Source: Narthecium ossifragum (lineage: Eukaryota > Streptophyta > Magnoliopsida > Dioscoreales > Nartheciaceae). Taken from it: a stretch of 64,000 nt of DNA. The notes beneath the pieces are model-generated. The model was not told the origin of the DNA. It saw only the letters and a list, made by a program, of their open reading frames with translations, and made no database searches. Position numbers and translations under genes: made by a program. Positions 26,401-37,880 of the stretch are shown in pieces; position 1 is the stretch's first letter; every line of letters starts with the position of its first letter. Where the stretch lies: contig OY986965.1 in NCBI GenBank assembly GCA_963920575.1, forward strand, positions 9,996,290-10,060,289, written 5' to 3'.

Positions 26401-27522
26401 GCCGTTCTAAACAAGCATTAACACAAACAAGGCCGGTGTGTGCACACGCGGGTGTGAAACAAACCAACAAGGCGTAATTTACCAAATTGCCCTTGCGGTC
26501 TACAACGAGCCACAGGGGTAGAGGGGCAGGTCCTCACAGGTTAGATCTTTGGGAGGAAATCCATGGCGGAAGAGCTTCATCAACCTTCATCTATGGATCA
26601 AGCCCTAAAGATGAGTAGCTAAACTTTTTACCATGGGATTCTTATGATGTAATTAGGGTTTCTATTATGGATTTCTGAGATCTAGGGCTTGTATACATTA
26701 TTGATTGGCTTGTATGGATTGATTTCTATTTCTTTTATACCTTGGTGTCGATTTCTTGCTGGATGTATGGATTGTTCTTATTTGCACTTGATTCCGGAGC
26801 TTGTGTATGCTAGGGCTTGGATTGGATTCATCCAAATAAGGGGATCATGCTAGTCTCATGGTATCTCGGATGAAATCTTCTTCGTGGTTAGGGGTTGTAT
26901 AGTGCTAGTCCCACTATAGTAGTGCTAGTCCCACTACGTTCTATCCCTAATCCTTCATATATCCTACCTTTATAGTTTTAGCTATCGAGATGCTAACCCG
27001 TCTCGATCTCACACCTAAATCCATATCAGTACTATTCCTTGCGATGAATTCATCCTAATAAGAGGGTTCATTAGCAGTGAACGTAACTAATCATTCGGTC
27101 ACTGACATATATGTAATTATTCTTACCAACAAAGAATCCTAACCAGAGCTTGTTGAGTGATAGGGAGAACTAGCCATTCACTTATCAACTATTAGAAAGC
27201 CATTCATCGTGATTATATGCCCTGATCTTAGAAAGACATTGTAGAATCCTGATTATTGATTAAGAATTCCCTGGTACCTTTTTCTCGTATTTATCAATCC
27301 TTAGTATAAAGTTAATTTAATTCTAATTCTGAATCTTTTATCAACTTATCAGTAGAAATACTTAGATTGAGTTTAGTAGTTTAATTATTTTCCTACGCAT
27401 TCCCTGTGAATTCGACTCGGACTCACTGCCATCTACCCCTAAAGTAGTTAGTTAGTGGTTTGATTATAAATTTGTAATTTTGAGTAGACTTGTTAAGACA
27501 CGACACTTTTCAAGTCGTATAA
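23477..27522 (+). mobile_element. Solo LTR, family B, interrupted by a family A LTR
   Basis: The outer parts (23477-24144 and 26544-27522, about 1.65 kb together) match the reverse complement of the complete family B copy at 18557-20150. The matching blocks are CCTTAAATTACCTTTGTTAG at the start and CTTGTTAAGACACGACAC near the end. The length agrees with 1594 bp there. Near-matching flanks GATGT (23472-23476) and GATGC (27523-27527) suggest an aged 5-bp duplication. The exact ends are uncertain by a few bases. Confidence 0.78.
24145..26538 (+). mobile_element. Solo LTR, family A, copy 2
   Basis: It starts TGTCGCGCCCCGACCCGCG and ends GTCCTCACA. An exact duplication GGTTA lies at 24140-24144 and 26539-26543. 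It is inserted in a family B LTR that is inserted in copia element 2. It has no coding content. It holds a long GA tract (26020-26115) and GCGATCGATCGCTC palindromes (26220-26330). Confidence 0.9.
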
Positions 27523-27527
27523 GATGC

Positions 27528-30483
27528 CCTATATGTGGAAAATCTTAAGGCTAATTTAATTAGCATTGGTCAACTGTGTGATAATGACCATAAAATTATT
27601 TTCTCTAATAAGGAATGCACTGTGCTTGATATGCATGAAAATTTAGTAATGTTTGGCCTCCGTACACCTGATAGATGTTATGTTATTAGCGCTTCTGTTA
27701 CTGAAGTTTGTAATTCTGCAAGATTAGATGAAGCTGATCTTTGGCATCATAGGTTAGGTCATATAAATTATACAGACCTAATTACTTTGTCTCATGCTCA
27801 GTGTGTAAGGGATCTACCTAGATTGACTCTATTCTCTAAAAGGGTCTGTGGTCCTTGTCAATTTGGGAAACAGATCAAAGCTCCTCATAAGAAGACAAAC
27901 TCAATGTCAACATCCTATCCTCTGGATTGCTTGCACATTGACCTCATGGGTCCTACTAGAACTGCTAGTTTGAATGGCAGTAGATATATTTGTGTGATTG
28001 TTGATGACTATTCAAGATATACTTGGGTTAGATTTCTACATGATAAATTTGAAACCTTTGCTGTGTTTAAGCAATTATGCTTGCTTTTGCATAAGGAAAG
28101 GGAGTTGGCAGGGGGAATCAAGAGGATCAGGTCAGATCATGGAAGGGAGTTTGAAAATGAAAAGTTTTCTAAGTTTTGTGATGAACAAGGCATCCATCAT
28201 GAATACTCAGCACCATACACTCCACAGCAAAATGGAGTTGTGGAACGAAAGAACAGGACTCTGCAAGAGATGGCAAGAGCTATGATGGAGGGAAGAAGAG
28301 TTACTGTAAAATTCTGGGCTGAAGCTGTAAACACAGCATGTTATGTTGGAAACCGCACATACTTTAGACCTGGAACTAAAATGACATCTTATGAACTGTG
28401 GTTTGGAAAGAAACCTAGTGTAGGATACTTCAAAGTGTTCGGAAGTGTCTGTTTTATTCTGAGAGACAAAGAGGATTTAGGAAAATTTGAGTCAAAAAGT
28501 GACAAAGGGATCTTCCTAGGATACTTAGACAGAAGTAGAGCTTATAGAGTGTTTAATAATAGGATTTTAGCTGTTATTGAATCTTGTAATGTTGTTGTTG
28601 ATGATCTACAAAATGAAGTCTCTAATGATGATGATGTTGTGCTTGCAGGAAGCTTGCATAAGCAAGTGGTTGAGACTATAATGGAAGAAGATAGTTGTGG
28701 AGACCAACTAACTAATACCAACCAGCAACAAGAAGAGGTGGATCAAGAGGCTCATCATGAAGTACAAGAGGAGGGAGCATTTGAAGAACCCATCGAAGAG
28801 GTTAGCCAGCAGATGAATGTGGGAGAACTCAGGCCTTCAAGCAGAGTAACACTTAACCATCCCTTAAAACAAGTTATTGGTAATGTTAATGCCCCTCTTA
28901 GAACTAGAAAGCAAATTCAAAATGAAGTAAGTCATTTCTGCTATACTGCTAATTTTGAACCTAAAACTGTTCAAGAGGCCCTCTAGAATACTGAATGCGT
29001 CAATGCCATGCATGAGGAACTGAATCAGTTCACTCGCAATAGTGTTTGGACCCTTGTTCCAAGACCCTCTGGCATAAATGTGATAGGAACTAAATGGATT
29101 TTCAAGAATAAAGTAGATGAATTTGGTATTGTTACTAGAAATAAGGCTAGATTAGTAGCTCAAGGATACTCTCAAGTTGAAGGAATAGACTTTGATGAAA
29201 CTTTTGCTCCTGTTGCTAGAATAGAATCTATTCGTATCCTTCTTGCTATTGCTTCTCATCTGAAAATCAAGTTGTACCAAATGGATGTTAAAAGTGCATT
29301 TCTAAATGGATACCTTAATGAGGAAGTATATGTTGAACAACCTAAAGGCTTTATTGAGAAAGACTATCCTTATCATGTATATCTCTTGAAGAAAGCTTTA
29401 TATGGCCTAAAACAAGCTCCTAGAGCTTGGTATGAAAGACTAACAAAATTTCTTATAGATGCAGACTTTACAAGAGGAAGTGTTGATAGAACACTCTTCT
29501 TGAAAAGAGATGAAGGCAGGTTTGTTGTTGCTCAAATATATGTAGATGACATTGTGTTTGGTTCTTCCTCTGAGAAATGCTCTAAAGATTTTGCTGATCT
29601 GATGAGTAAGCAGTTTGAGATGAGTCTAATGGGTGAACTTAACTACTTCCTAGGGCTTCATATCCAACAATTAAAAGATTGTATTTTTGTATCTCAGTGC
29701 AAATATGCAAAGGAATCGGTCTCTAAGTTTGGCATGACCAATGCAAAGTGTGCAAAAACTCCTATGAGTACCACTACCAAGCTGACTAGGGATGAGACTG
29801 GTACAGATGTAGATCAAACCATGTACAGAAGTATGATTGGAAGCCTACTGTACTTGACAGCCAGTAGACATGATATTGCATTTAGTGTAGGTGTGTGCGC
29901 TAGATTTCAATCCAGCCCAAAGGAATCTCATCTGCATGCAGTTAAAAGAATCATAAAATATGTGCATGGAACTGAAAAATTTGGAATTCTATTCTCTATT
30001 GACACTACAGCTGAGATTACAGGGTATTCTGATGTTGACTGGGCTGGGTGTGCTGATGATAGTAAGAGCACAACTTGTGGATGCTTCTATGTAGGGAACA
30101 ATTTGGTCTCTTGGCACAGTAAGAAACAAAACTCAATTTCATTATCAACTGCTGAATCAGAGTATATTGCAGCAGGAAGTGCATGCACTCAAATGCTCTG
30201 GATGAAGCAAATGTTAGCTGATTATGGTTTGAAACAAGACTGCATGACCTTGTTTTGTGATAATGTTAGTGCCATTAATATCTCTAAGAATCCAGTTCAG
30301 CATTCTCGTACCAAACATATTGATATTAGGCATCATTTTATTAGAGATTTGGTAGAAAATCAAATTATCGGCTTAGAACACATTACCACAGAAAATCAGT
30401 TAGCTGACCTCTTCACAAAACCTCTGGATGCTCATAGATTTGAATCTCTTAGGACAACCTTAGGGGTTTGTCTTTTGGGATAG
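27528..30483 (+). pseudogene. Copia element 2 pol (integrase, reverse transcriptase, RNase H), one stop
   Basis: A GAG-pre-integrase segment (WHHRLGHINYTDL) is followed by the integrase core: HIDLMG, VIVDDYSRYTWV, RSDHGREFEN and PQQNGVVERKNR, giving the D, D, E triad. A TAG at 28984-28986 interrupts the frame where copia proteins usually have Gln, so CAG to TAG is likely. The same frame continues with reverse transcriptase ([22 protein letters not shown]) and RNase H ([12 protein letters not shown]), ending at 30481-30483. Apart from the stop and the LTR inserted just upstream, the frame is intact over almost 1000 codons, so the element died recently. Confidence 0.92.
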
Positions 30484-32428
30484 TTTTGTATCTTTGCTGG
30501 TTGGCCTGGCTGCCTTTTCGATTTTTCCAGGCTTTCTTTTTCTCCTTTTGCATTTCTTTTGACTGCAGTATTTGGCCTTGGTTTTGGTTTGCCCTGCTTG
30601 ATCATGAAATTTCTTCCAAGTTACTTTTTCTCTGGATTGAAACTGACAGCTTCAAGTTTTCTTTGAGCACCGCTTTCTCTGACTTAAGATACTGCATATC
30701 TTCTCAGTTGCATGCTTGATTCATCTTCTCTCATTGCTAGACAAGAGCAGCATGTCATCTCTTTTTGCTGAGCTGTGAATAGGCTGGTGTTTTTTTTAAA
30801 AAAAAGGGGTGCTGGATTGCCTCCTAAGTAAAAGGCCTAGATGTTCAAGTTGTTGGGTTTTTATCTCAAATTGTATTGTCTTTATTTGACTAGTCTAACC
30901 TTGTAGCCAAACAGATCTGAGTAATTAAGTCTGAAAGGGTCTCTTAAAAGCCAATGCCCCGAGCCAACTGGATTGGGAGTCATTGACCCAAAACTCATTA
31001 AAGGATCAGGATTGAGCTCAAGAGGGTTGGACATTGCACAGTCAATTTTTTTTTGTTGTTCTTCTGGGTCCTGTGTTTTACCTACTTAGATGATCATGCT
31101 ATGTAGCTCTTTCATGATTGGAATTATGAATCTCTATGTCATCTTAGTTGCATATGTGTCTCTTGAGTCATGAGAAAGTCACACACACATTTGTTTCTGG
31201 CTTCTTGGTTTATTATGTTCCTCAATTTGGTTCTATACTTTCTACATTGTTTTGTGCTTCCATGCACTGTGGGTTAAATTGTCTTTAACTTTAAAACTAT
31301 CTTTTGTTTTTTTGTTAGCATGCTAAATTGATTGAGGTAATACTTTCAGGGAGAGCAGTCTTTGTGTTTATTTGAATATGCTTCAACTAAAGCTGACCTA
31401 CAGTAACTATGTCATGAATGTTTTCTTGTTCTGTATATGTTTGCAGGAGTATCTGCCTTGCATGACATGTTCATTTCATTAGGGTAATTGACGAAAATTC
31501 TGATTGCTTGCTGAATTGTTGACATATATGGCCCTATCTGCTGCTTCCATGTTGGCTATAGTTTGTTGATGCCATTTCTAAATTTTTCTGCGGCTATCTA
31601 TTAAAGATGTGATGAGATTGCAAAATGTTATTGACCTTGCTACATCATTTTGTTTACTCTTATCCTTGATTGGGATACTTGATTATCTAGCTAAACTTGA
31701 ACTATCTGATGTTTCTCAAGTTTTCACTTTTCTGCTACTTATCATCTTGAGGGGGAGTATCTCAGATGATGATTTGTGGTGTGTTTCTCTCCCAAGATTG
31801 TTATGGCTCAGTTATTACTTAGGGTTATTTACATATGTACCCCTAAAAACTTGCTAAATAAAATATATACCCCTACGTTCTTTCATATTACATATATACC
31901 CTTACAAACATCAAAAAAATCCAAACCATACCCCTCCGTCCTCACACCGTTAAAAATGCCTTATAAAATGACCATTTTACCCTTTATTCATGTTTATTAG
32001 GATTCAACTCACAAGGGTATCATAAGGGCAAAATGGTTATTTTATAGGGTGTTTTTAACGGTGTGAGGATGGAGGGGTATGGTTTGGATTTTTTTGATGT
32101 TTGTGAGAGTATATATGTAATATGAAAGAATGTAGGGGTACATTTGTAATTTAAGAAGTTTTAGAGGATTCAAAAGTAATTATCCCTATTAGTTATTGTT
32201 GCCTTTTTCTTTTTGTGACAAAAAGGGGGAGAAAAAGTTAAGTCTTAAGAGATTTGCTTGTGTTGCTGGCTCACATTAAGGGGGAGTTTTTACTCCTTTA
32301 TCATGGTTTACCTCATTACCCTGTTAGCTGTTATTGTGCAGATTACAAACTTCTGGCTCAGTTACTAAGTCTGATTATATAATGTTGGGATTGTATATGT
32401 TTTGTCACAAATAGTCAAAGGGGGAGAT
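30484..32428 (+). other. Post-pol non-coding region of copia element 2 with repeated purine tracts
   Basis: No env-like ORF is present. GGGGGAG tracts occur at about 31752, 32225, 32281 and 32420. The last (AAAGGGGGAGA, 32417-32427) directly precedes the 3' LTR and is the functional polypurine tract. Repeated polypurine motifs in this position are known for Sireviruses. Confidence 0.75.
31817..32190. mobile_element. Palindromic MITE, Mutator-like
   Basis: Two long arms are inverted copies: CCAAACCATACCCCTCC in the left arm and GGAGGGGTATGGTTTGG in the right, and likewise TAAAATGACCATTTTACCC against the right arm. A 7-bp direct repeat AGTTATT flanks it (31810-31816 and 32191-32197). It was inserted into copia element 2 after that element arrived. 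A relative lies at about 49290-49530. Confidence 0.7.
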
Positions 32429-33825
32429 TGTAAGTTATGTAATTGACTATTTGTGATCAAAACTTGATTAGTGCATTAGTGTGTAACTAGGACGCATTCA
32501 TTGTAATAGCAACAGCCAAAGTGTGCATAAGCAACTAGATGTCCAGTAGTCAAGATTGCAGAAATTTGCTAAATGCTTGAAGTCGAATGAGGCAGCTAGA
32601 GGACCAGCAGTTCTAAAGAAACCACCATAGTTGACTAGGAGCAAAGATCAGACATGTGCAGAAATCAAACACTGCAACCATTTTTTTCTAAGCTCATGGA
32701 TCAATGTTCAGGTAGAAGAAGTAATCTGCACCGGAAAGCATCTGTAGCAAAGATGGACAAATGCTACAGATGGAAGTTTACATAGAAGAGGGCTCTGTTT
32801 GTTTTTGCAGGCTCAAAAGCCAAGTTAAGCTGAAATAGGAAATGCTCAGAAGATAGTTGTGAAGATTGAGAACAAAAGAATTGATTGCTTCGACCTTGAC
32901 TTCACAGCATAGAAGCTTAACATAGAAGGAGGCTCTGCAACTTTGCTTGGTTCTTGAACCAAGGCCAACTGTGTTTGAAAAGAAGAGAACTAATAACTGC
33001 AATGTAACTTCGAAGCACTGCACCAGCTGGTTGTTCAAGGCCTGTCAATAAAGCTACTGGTGGAGCAGCTGTTCTAGACCCCCTAAGGTGAAGACCAGCT
33101 GGCAAGTCAAAGAAAGCCTCTCATAGATATAAAGAGTTGAAGAGAAGCTGTGCAGGGAAGAACTCCGGTCCAAAGAAACTGAGGAGCAACTTGATCAAAG
33201 TGAGCTGAAATCCTAGCTTCCTCAAAGCTGCCATTCTATCTAAGAGAGAGTTCTTCACCCTTGAAGCTTTCAAGGGGTGTTATCTGAAGAAAGAGTTCTT
33301 CAGTTACTTGGAGGAGTCCAAGTCAAATCGAAGGTGGAATCCTTCATCCTTGGTGGATTCCAAGGAGCTTCAAGAAGAGAGGAGGAGTCCTCTATCTATC
33401 TCAACTTTGAGTAGAGTTGAAGACCAAGCTTTTGTATTTTGTCTTAGTTGACAGTGAGTCGAGGAGTCGAGCTCAGTCGCTAACAACCTGGTTGATGAAG
33501 AGTCGTCTTGGAAAGGTGTTAGCTGTACAACTGTGAAGATGAAGATCTAATGCTTGGTTTGGGTGGTCTCCGATAGAGGATCCGTGGTTTTTTCCCAGTT
33601 GGGTTTTTCCACGTAAAAAACCTTTTGTGTTAGTGATTGTGTTTGATCTCTTCTCCCTCTCTGCTTATTACTTTGTGTTAGCACTACCTTGCTAATCTGC
33701 CTTCCAAGTGTTTGATACTTTGTATGTTAGAAGCTTGTCACTTGACAACCTTGCCTATGTGTTGAGTGGTATCACTGTTGTCATAGAAGCAAGTTTAGGT
33801 TATTCTAGGGGGTTTATTTTTTTCA
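32429..33825 (+). repeat. 3' LTR of copia element 2
   Basis: This 1397-bp partner of 21425-22825 has the same TGTAAGTTATG start and TTTTTTTCA end and directly follows the polypurine tract. Confidence 0.92.
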
Positions 33826-34029
33826 GAGGACAAAATCAAAAGGTGTTAAGAAAAGTTATCGAGCATTAACAAGCAGATGTTGATGGAGCTGGGGGCTGTT
33901 GTATAAACTTGGCTTGAAAATATTTCAAGCCAAACAAGAGTGACAGAGCTTGGCTCATTTTCGAGCCGAACTTATCAAGCAAATTAATTACCAAGCCGAG
34001 CTAAGCTTATCAAACCACTCGTTTATTTA
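33826..34029. other. Repeat-derived flank of copia element 2
   Basis: The sequence is rich in GAGC/AAGCTT words (GCTTGGCTC, CGAGCCGAAC), a degenerate dispersed-repeat type also seen at 21280-21400 on the other side of the copia element and near 35960. No gene is seen. Confidence 0.4.
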
Positions 34030-34305
34030 GGATTTGTTGTCAAATAAGATCCCTGATATTCACATTTTGCACTTTAGAACCTCTCCCATGTTTTTTTGCG
34101 TAATAGGACCCCATACACGTATAGAACACGTGTATAAACTAATACACGTATAAACAATAATTATACGTATACCTATGATACATGTATAATCAAGAATTAT
34201 ACGCGTGTTCTTTACGTGTATAGGGTCATACTATGCAAAAAAAAAGAAGGAAATCCTAAAGTGCAAAAAGTGAATATTATGGATGCTATTTGACAAAAAA
34301 ATTAT
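34030..34305. mobile_element. Mutator-like MITE with 9-bp target duplication
   Basis: A perfect 9-bp duplication GTTTATTTA lies at 34021-34029 and 34306-34314. The arms are inverted: TTGTCAAATA, ATATTCAC and TTTGCACTTTA on the left recur as reverse complements on the right. The centre has ACACGTATA-type palindromes. The duplication length fits Mutator-like elements. There is no transposase. Confidence 0.85.
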
Positions 34306-34622
34306 GTTTATTTACACGGTCCTGTTCTGGAGCGCTAAAGTTGATGGTCTTGACGTTTCAGTAAAACCGCGCGCGATATACCCAAGTAGTGTAAGATATT
34401 TTTAAAATATTTCCTCAAAACTAACTGGAGGATGATAAGATATAATATCTTCATTTACATTTAAATATAATGTCTAATTTGTATCATGTATAAGAATGCA
34501 AAATTATATGATGTCCCAAACCGAGTGTAAGATATTTTGCAACGGCTGCGTTTATTAAGGAGAAATATAATGGAACTCTTTTCTAGGCCTAGAAATTCAG
34601 GCCTAGAATGTTCGCGAGGTCC

Positions 34623-34853
34623 GGCCCAATGGCATTTGCCAGATAGTTTTAGCAAGGGTCATAAAATAACGGGCTGGTTTCTAACGTATAGCATAGAGTT
34701 TGAATTGGTGCCACAACAAGAAATCATAGCCGTCCAGTTGGTGACAAGTTGCTGATCGTCAGATGTCAATCCAAAGGCTGTGCATTGCCAATAGCATTAG
34801 GCATTCAAACTCGAATGCAATCTTAAACCCTAAACCCCAATTCCCCATAAATA
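34623..34853 (+). promoter_or_regulatory. snoRNA promoter elements: site II, telo-box and TATA box
   Basis: GGCCCA (site II in reverse orientation) is at 34623-34628, the telo-box AAACCCTAA at 34825-34833 and ATAAATA at 34847-34853. A telo-box with site II is the known arrangement in plant snoRNA and ribosomal-protein gene promoters. It lies about 155 bp before the box C/D snoRNA, so the snoRNA would be processed from a longer polymerase II transcript. Confidence 0.65.
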
Positions 34854-35006
34854 GGGCTGCCGCTCCCCGATCTCTCTCTCGAATCCCCCTCCCAACCCCC
34901 AACGGTAGCGGCATAGATCGTTGGTTCTTCTCCAAGTCCTTGTTTTCTTCATCAAAACTTCTTCTTTTTATGCTTTTTCTTCAAAAACCCTAATCATCTA
35001 TTCTCG

Positions 35007-35096
35007 GATGCGATGATGAGATCAATTGTGGACTAGAGTTTCTGATCTGGTATCTCTACCAGAAGTTGAAGACAAACCCTTGGCTGTCTGAGCATC
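35007..35096 (+). ncRNA. Box C/D snoRNA with two guides to 25S rRNA
   Basis: The ends pair (GATGC at 35007-35011 with GCATC at 35092-35096). Box C is ATGATGA at 35013-35019, D' is CTGA at 35042-35045, a C'-like GTTGAAGA is at 35065-35072 and box D is CTGA at 35088-35091. The 11 nt before box D (CCCTTGGCTGT) are perfectly complementary to the conserved 25S rRNA segment ACAGCCAAGGG; the five-nucleotide rule would put 2'-O-methylation on the C after ACAG. The sequence before D' (GGACTAGAGT) is complementary to ACUCUAGUCC, a nearby 25S segment in plants, though two unpaired bases separate it from D'. The rRNA matches are from memory. No snoRNA family name is assigned. Confidence 0.82.
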
Positions 35097-35213
35097 ACTT
35101 ATGTAAAAATCCTTTTATTTTCATGATCTTGTTTTGATTTGAAGGTTTTGTGGATGAATCGTTTATTTTGGTTGTTTTATGCAATCAAATATTTGATTTT
35201 TACGAGTGATGAT

Positions 35214-35272
35214 GCGTCCATTACCAATTCTGGGGGATGATATTGTTCCTCTTGGTATAATGGCTTGGACGC
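35214..35272 (+). other. Stable hairpin just downstream of the snoRNA
   Basis: GCGTCC pairs with GGACGC and the inner CATTACCAA with TTGGTATAATG, leaving a loop of about 20 nt. A GTGATGATG word (box C-like) lies just upstream at 35206 and AAACCA (H-box-like) just downstream. Neither a full C/D nor a full H/ACA structure is evident. It may belong to the snoRNA host transcript or be a second, unusual small RNA. Confidence 0.35.
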
Positions 35273-35299
35273 GAAACCAAAATCTCTTGTGGCTATCCT

Positions 35300-36830
35300 G
35301 ATCTTTGGCTTTTCCCCTGTGCCTTGTGATCTTGGAAACACCTCATACATTCAGCTCTTTTGGATTCATTTTCCTTATTTTTTTGTTTCTCTTCTTTGGT
35401 TTTCTTTCACTTGGATGACCTGCAATTTGATTGGTTCTTTTTGGGATGCTGGATTTCTAAATGAAGAGCAGAATGGAAGTATGGAGTATGATGGTTGAAG
35501 AACAACTATTTCTTTAGCGATGTGGATTTGGAGGATATAACTATTGGCAGATGTACTTTGTTCTATTTTAAGATGCTGCAAAGTCGATGTAAAGAACGAT
35601 CACATTTTGTGTGGAATTTAAAATGGAAAACAACAGTTGAAAACATGGGAGGTTTTAGACTAGAAATGTGTTTGAATGATGAGTACAAATTGAACAAATT
35701 GCGAACAAATTAAAATCTCTAAATCGAAGTCCACAAAAAGTGAAAAAATAAAATAAAATAGAATGACAAAGAATATGTATATGAAGAAAATGGTTTGCTT
35801 ACTAAATCACAAAAAATATGTATATGGTTTACATGATACTTGTAAATCAGTACTGCCAATAATGAATGAGTAGAGCTTGATCATTCTTTTTTTGTAATCT
35901 AAACGCTCACCTCGAATATAAATGAGTAGAGCTTGATCATTCTTTTTTTTGGCTCAAAATCAATTTCAAGTCGAGCTTGAACATGAGTAGGCTCAATTTT
36001 TTTTTACGTAATTGATGATTAGCCCAAATTAGTGAAACATATTAACCCAATGTATAACTTTTTAAAAGTGATTAGCCCATTAATGGATAGTTATGGGTAG
36101 TTTTGATTTTATGATGACCATATTACCCTTATGCTTAGTATTCCATTAGTGTGGGATTTTATTTCCGTTTTTACTAATATATCCAAATCCTTTGTCCCTT
36201 TTTTCAATGAGGATGCTCCGGCCTTAAAATCAATGGTGAGATGGTTTCGGCGTCATTGGCGTCAGTGGAGGAGGGGTCGTGGGTGGCTGGGGAGTCCATT
36301 CACCGGGTCGGATTGAGACGATGGGTGACGGAGATGGTGAATCCAATGAGGTCGACGACGGTGGTGCTTGGAGGAAGAGGTCGTCGAATATCCGACTGTC
36401 TCGATCTCTTAAATCCCACCCCCTCATTGCTCCACGACTCTTCCCCGATGTGTTCCCGACGAGATCCGGTGGGTGGTTCCCCGACTCAGTCGTTGCATGC
36501 TGGATCCGGCAGTGTAAAGAGTAGGGGCGTGTATCGGGCAACCTCAAATCGATCGATAAATTATATGTGTATGTTTTGGAATGTGCAACTGATTACCCCG
36601 AGCGGATCTTCTACGTGTTTTCAACATGCTCAATCGGGATGAGAGCATGGAGATTCTTGATGATGAGTATAAAACACTGGAAGATGTGGTTGAAAGACTA
36701 TTTTGATTAAATTAAGCACGATTGAGGTTTGGATGTGGGCATGTAAACCCTGCATGACATTTATATCTTTTTGTGGGGATTTTGGGACATTAGTATTGCA
36801 GTTTTATGATTCATGACATGCATTTTTGGA
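35300..36830. other. No supported gene
   Basis: The first 400 bp may be the 3' part of the snoRNA transcript. A GC-richer patch at 36230-36530 has open frames on both strands with no recognisable domain. I see nothing else I can name. Confidence 0.4.
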
Positions 36831-37880
36831 GGCTTTTTGGGATACATAGCAGCACTTAAGAACACATTAAATCTTGTATGTTGGTTTATGATTTACTGCT
36901 ACTTATATGATGATTATTAAGCCTATGATGGCTTGGAGAGCTGTTGTTTAGCACCTTTTTGCTGGTTTTGTGTTATTGATGTTTTCAAAATTAGGGAGAT
37001 GATGATCAACTATTTATGTGGTGGCTTGGAGTTATTGTTGATGGGCATCTTGTCACTTTGTTTTATTGTTGTTTATGTTGATGAGCAACAAGTCACTTTT
37101 GTTCTATTTCTATCTCCTGGTGATGGGCAACCAGTCACCTTTTTGCTGCTTTCGTTTGGATGCTGATTATGATTTTGAGGAGATGAACAACTGTTTATAT
37201 GGTGGCTTGGAGGGCCAGTTGATGGGCAACCAATCACTTTTGTTTTATTGTTGTTTTTATGATAGTTTTGTTGGTTTATGTTTTACTGCTGCTTATGTTA
37301 TATTGGGGAATAATGGTTACTGACTCTATGGTGGCATGAAATGTTGTTGATTGGCACATTTTTGTTGGTTTTGTGTTAATTGATGTTTATAAAATTAGGG
37401 AGATAATGATCAACTGTTTATATGGTGACTTGGAGGGCCGTTGATAGGCAACTAGTAACTTCTGTTTTATTACTGTTTAACTGATGGTTTTGTTGGTTTA
37501 TGTTTTACTGTTGCTTATGTAATATTGGGGAATGATGGTTACTGATCTTGTGGTGGCTTGGAATGCTGTTGATTGGCACCTTTTTACTGTTTTTGTGTTA
37601 TTGATGTTTATAAAATTGGGGAGATGATAATCCGCTGTTTATATGATGACTTGGAGTTATTGTTAATGGGCAACCAATTAATTTTTTGCTGCTTTTGTTT
37701 TATTTTGGTTTATGGATTTGGGGAGATGATGAACAACTAACCCTATTGTGGTTTGGAGGGCCTGTTGATTGGTAGCCAGCCAACTTTTGAATGCATGTTT
37801 ATATTGATTGATGGTTTTGTTGGTTTATGTTTCATTGCTTATTAAATCTTGGGGAGATGATGATGAGATGATGGTGTTGG
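36830..37880. repeat. Diverged tandem repeat array, unit roughly 220 bp
   Basis: Segments GGTTTATG(T/A)TTTACTG, GGGGAGATGATGA(T/A)CAACTG, GGTGGCTTGGAG and TTGATGGGCAACCA recur in the same order at about 37000, 37180, 37400, 37620 and 37730, with indels. Small ORFs here share the repeat and are not independent genes. Confidence 0.7.

Larger units (their letters stand above)
21425..33825 (+). mobile_element. Ty1-copia retrotransposon (element 2), Sirevirus-like, with nested LTRs
   Basis: Direct LTRs of about 1.4 kb lie at 21425-22825 and 32429-33825. A primer-binding site follows the left LTR and a polypurine tract precedes the right one. The pol order is protease, integrase, reverse transcriptase, RNase H. 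About 1.9 kb of non-coding DNA after pol with several GGGGGAG tracts, plus long LTRs, fits the Sirevirus (SIRE/Maximus) lineage. A family B LTR is inserted between protease and integrase, and a family A LTR lies inside that. The MITE at 31817-32190 is a further insertion. The flanks (CTGAT at left, GAGGA at right) show no target duplication. Confidence 0.92.

Noticed and set aside
25788..26477. ORFs of about 160-200 codons on both strands
   Set aside because: They are produced by the GA tract and GATCGATC cluster of the family A LTR; both strands are open at once.
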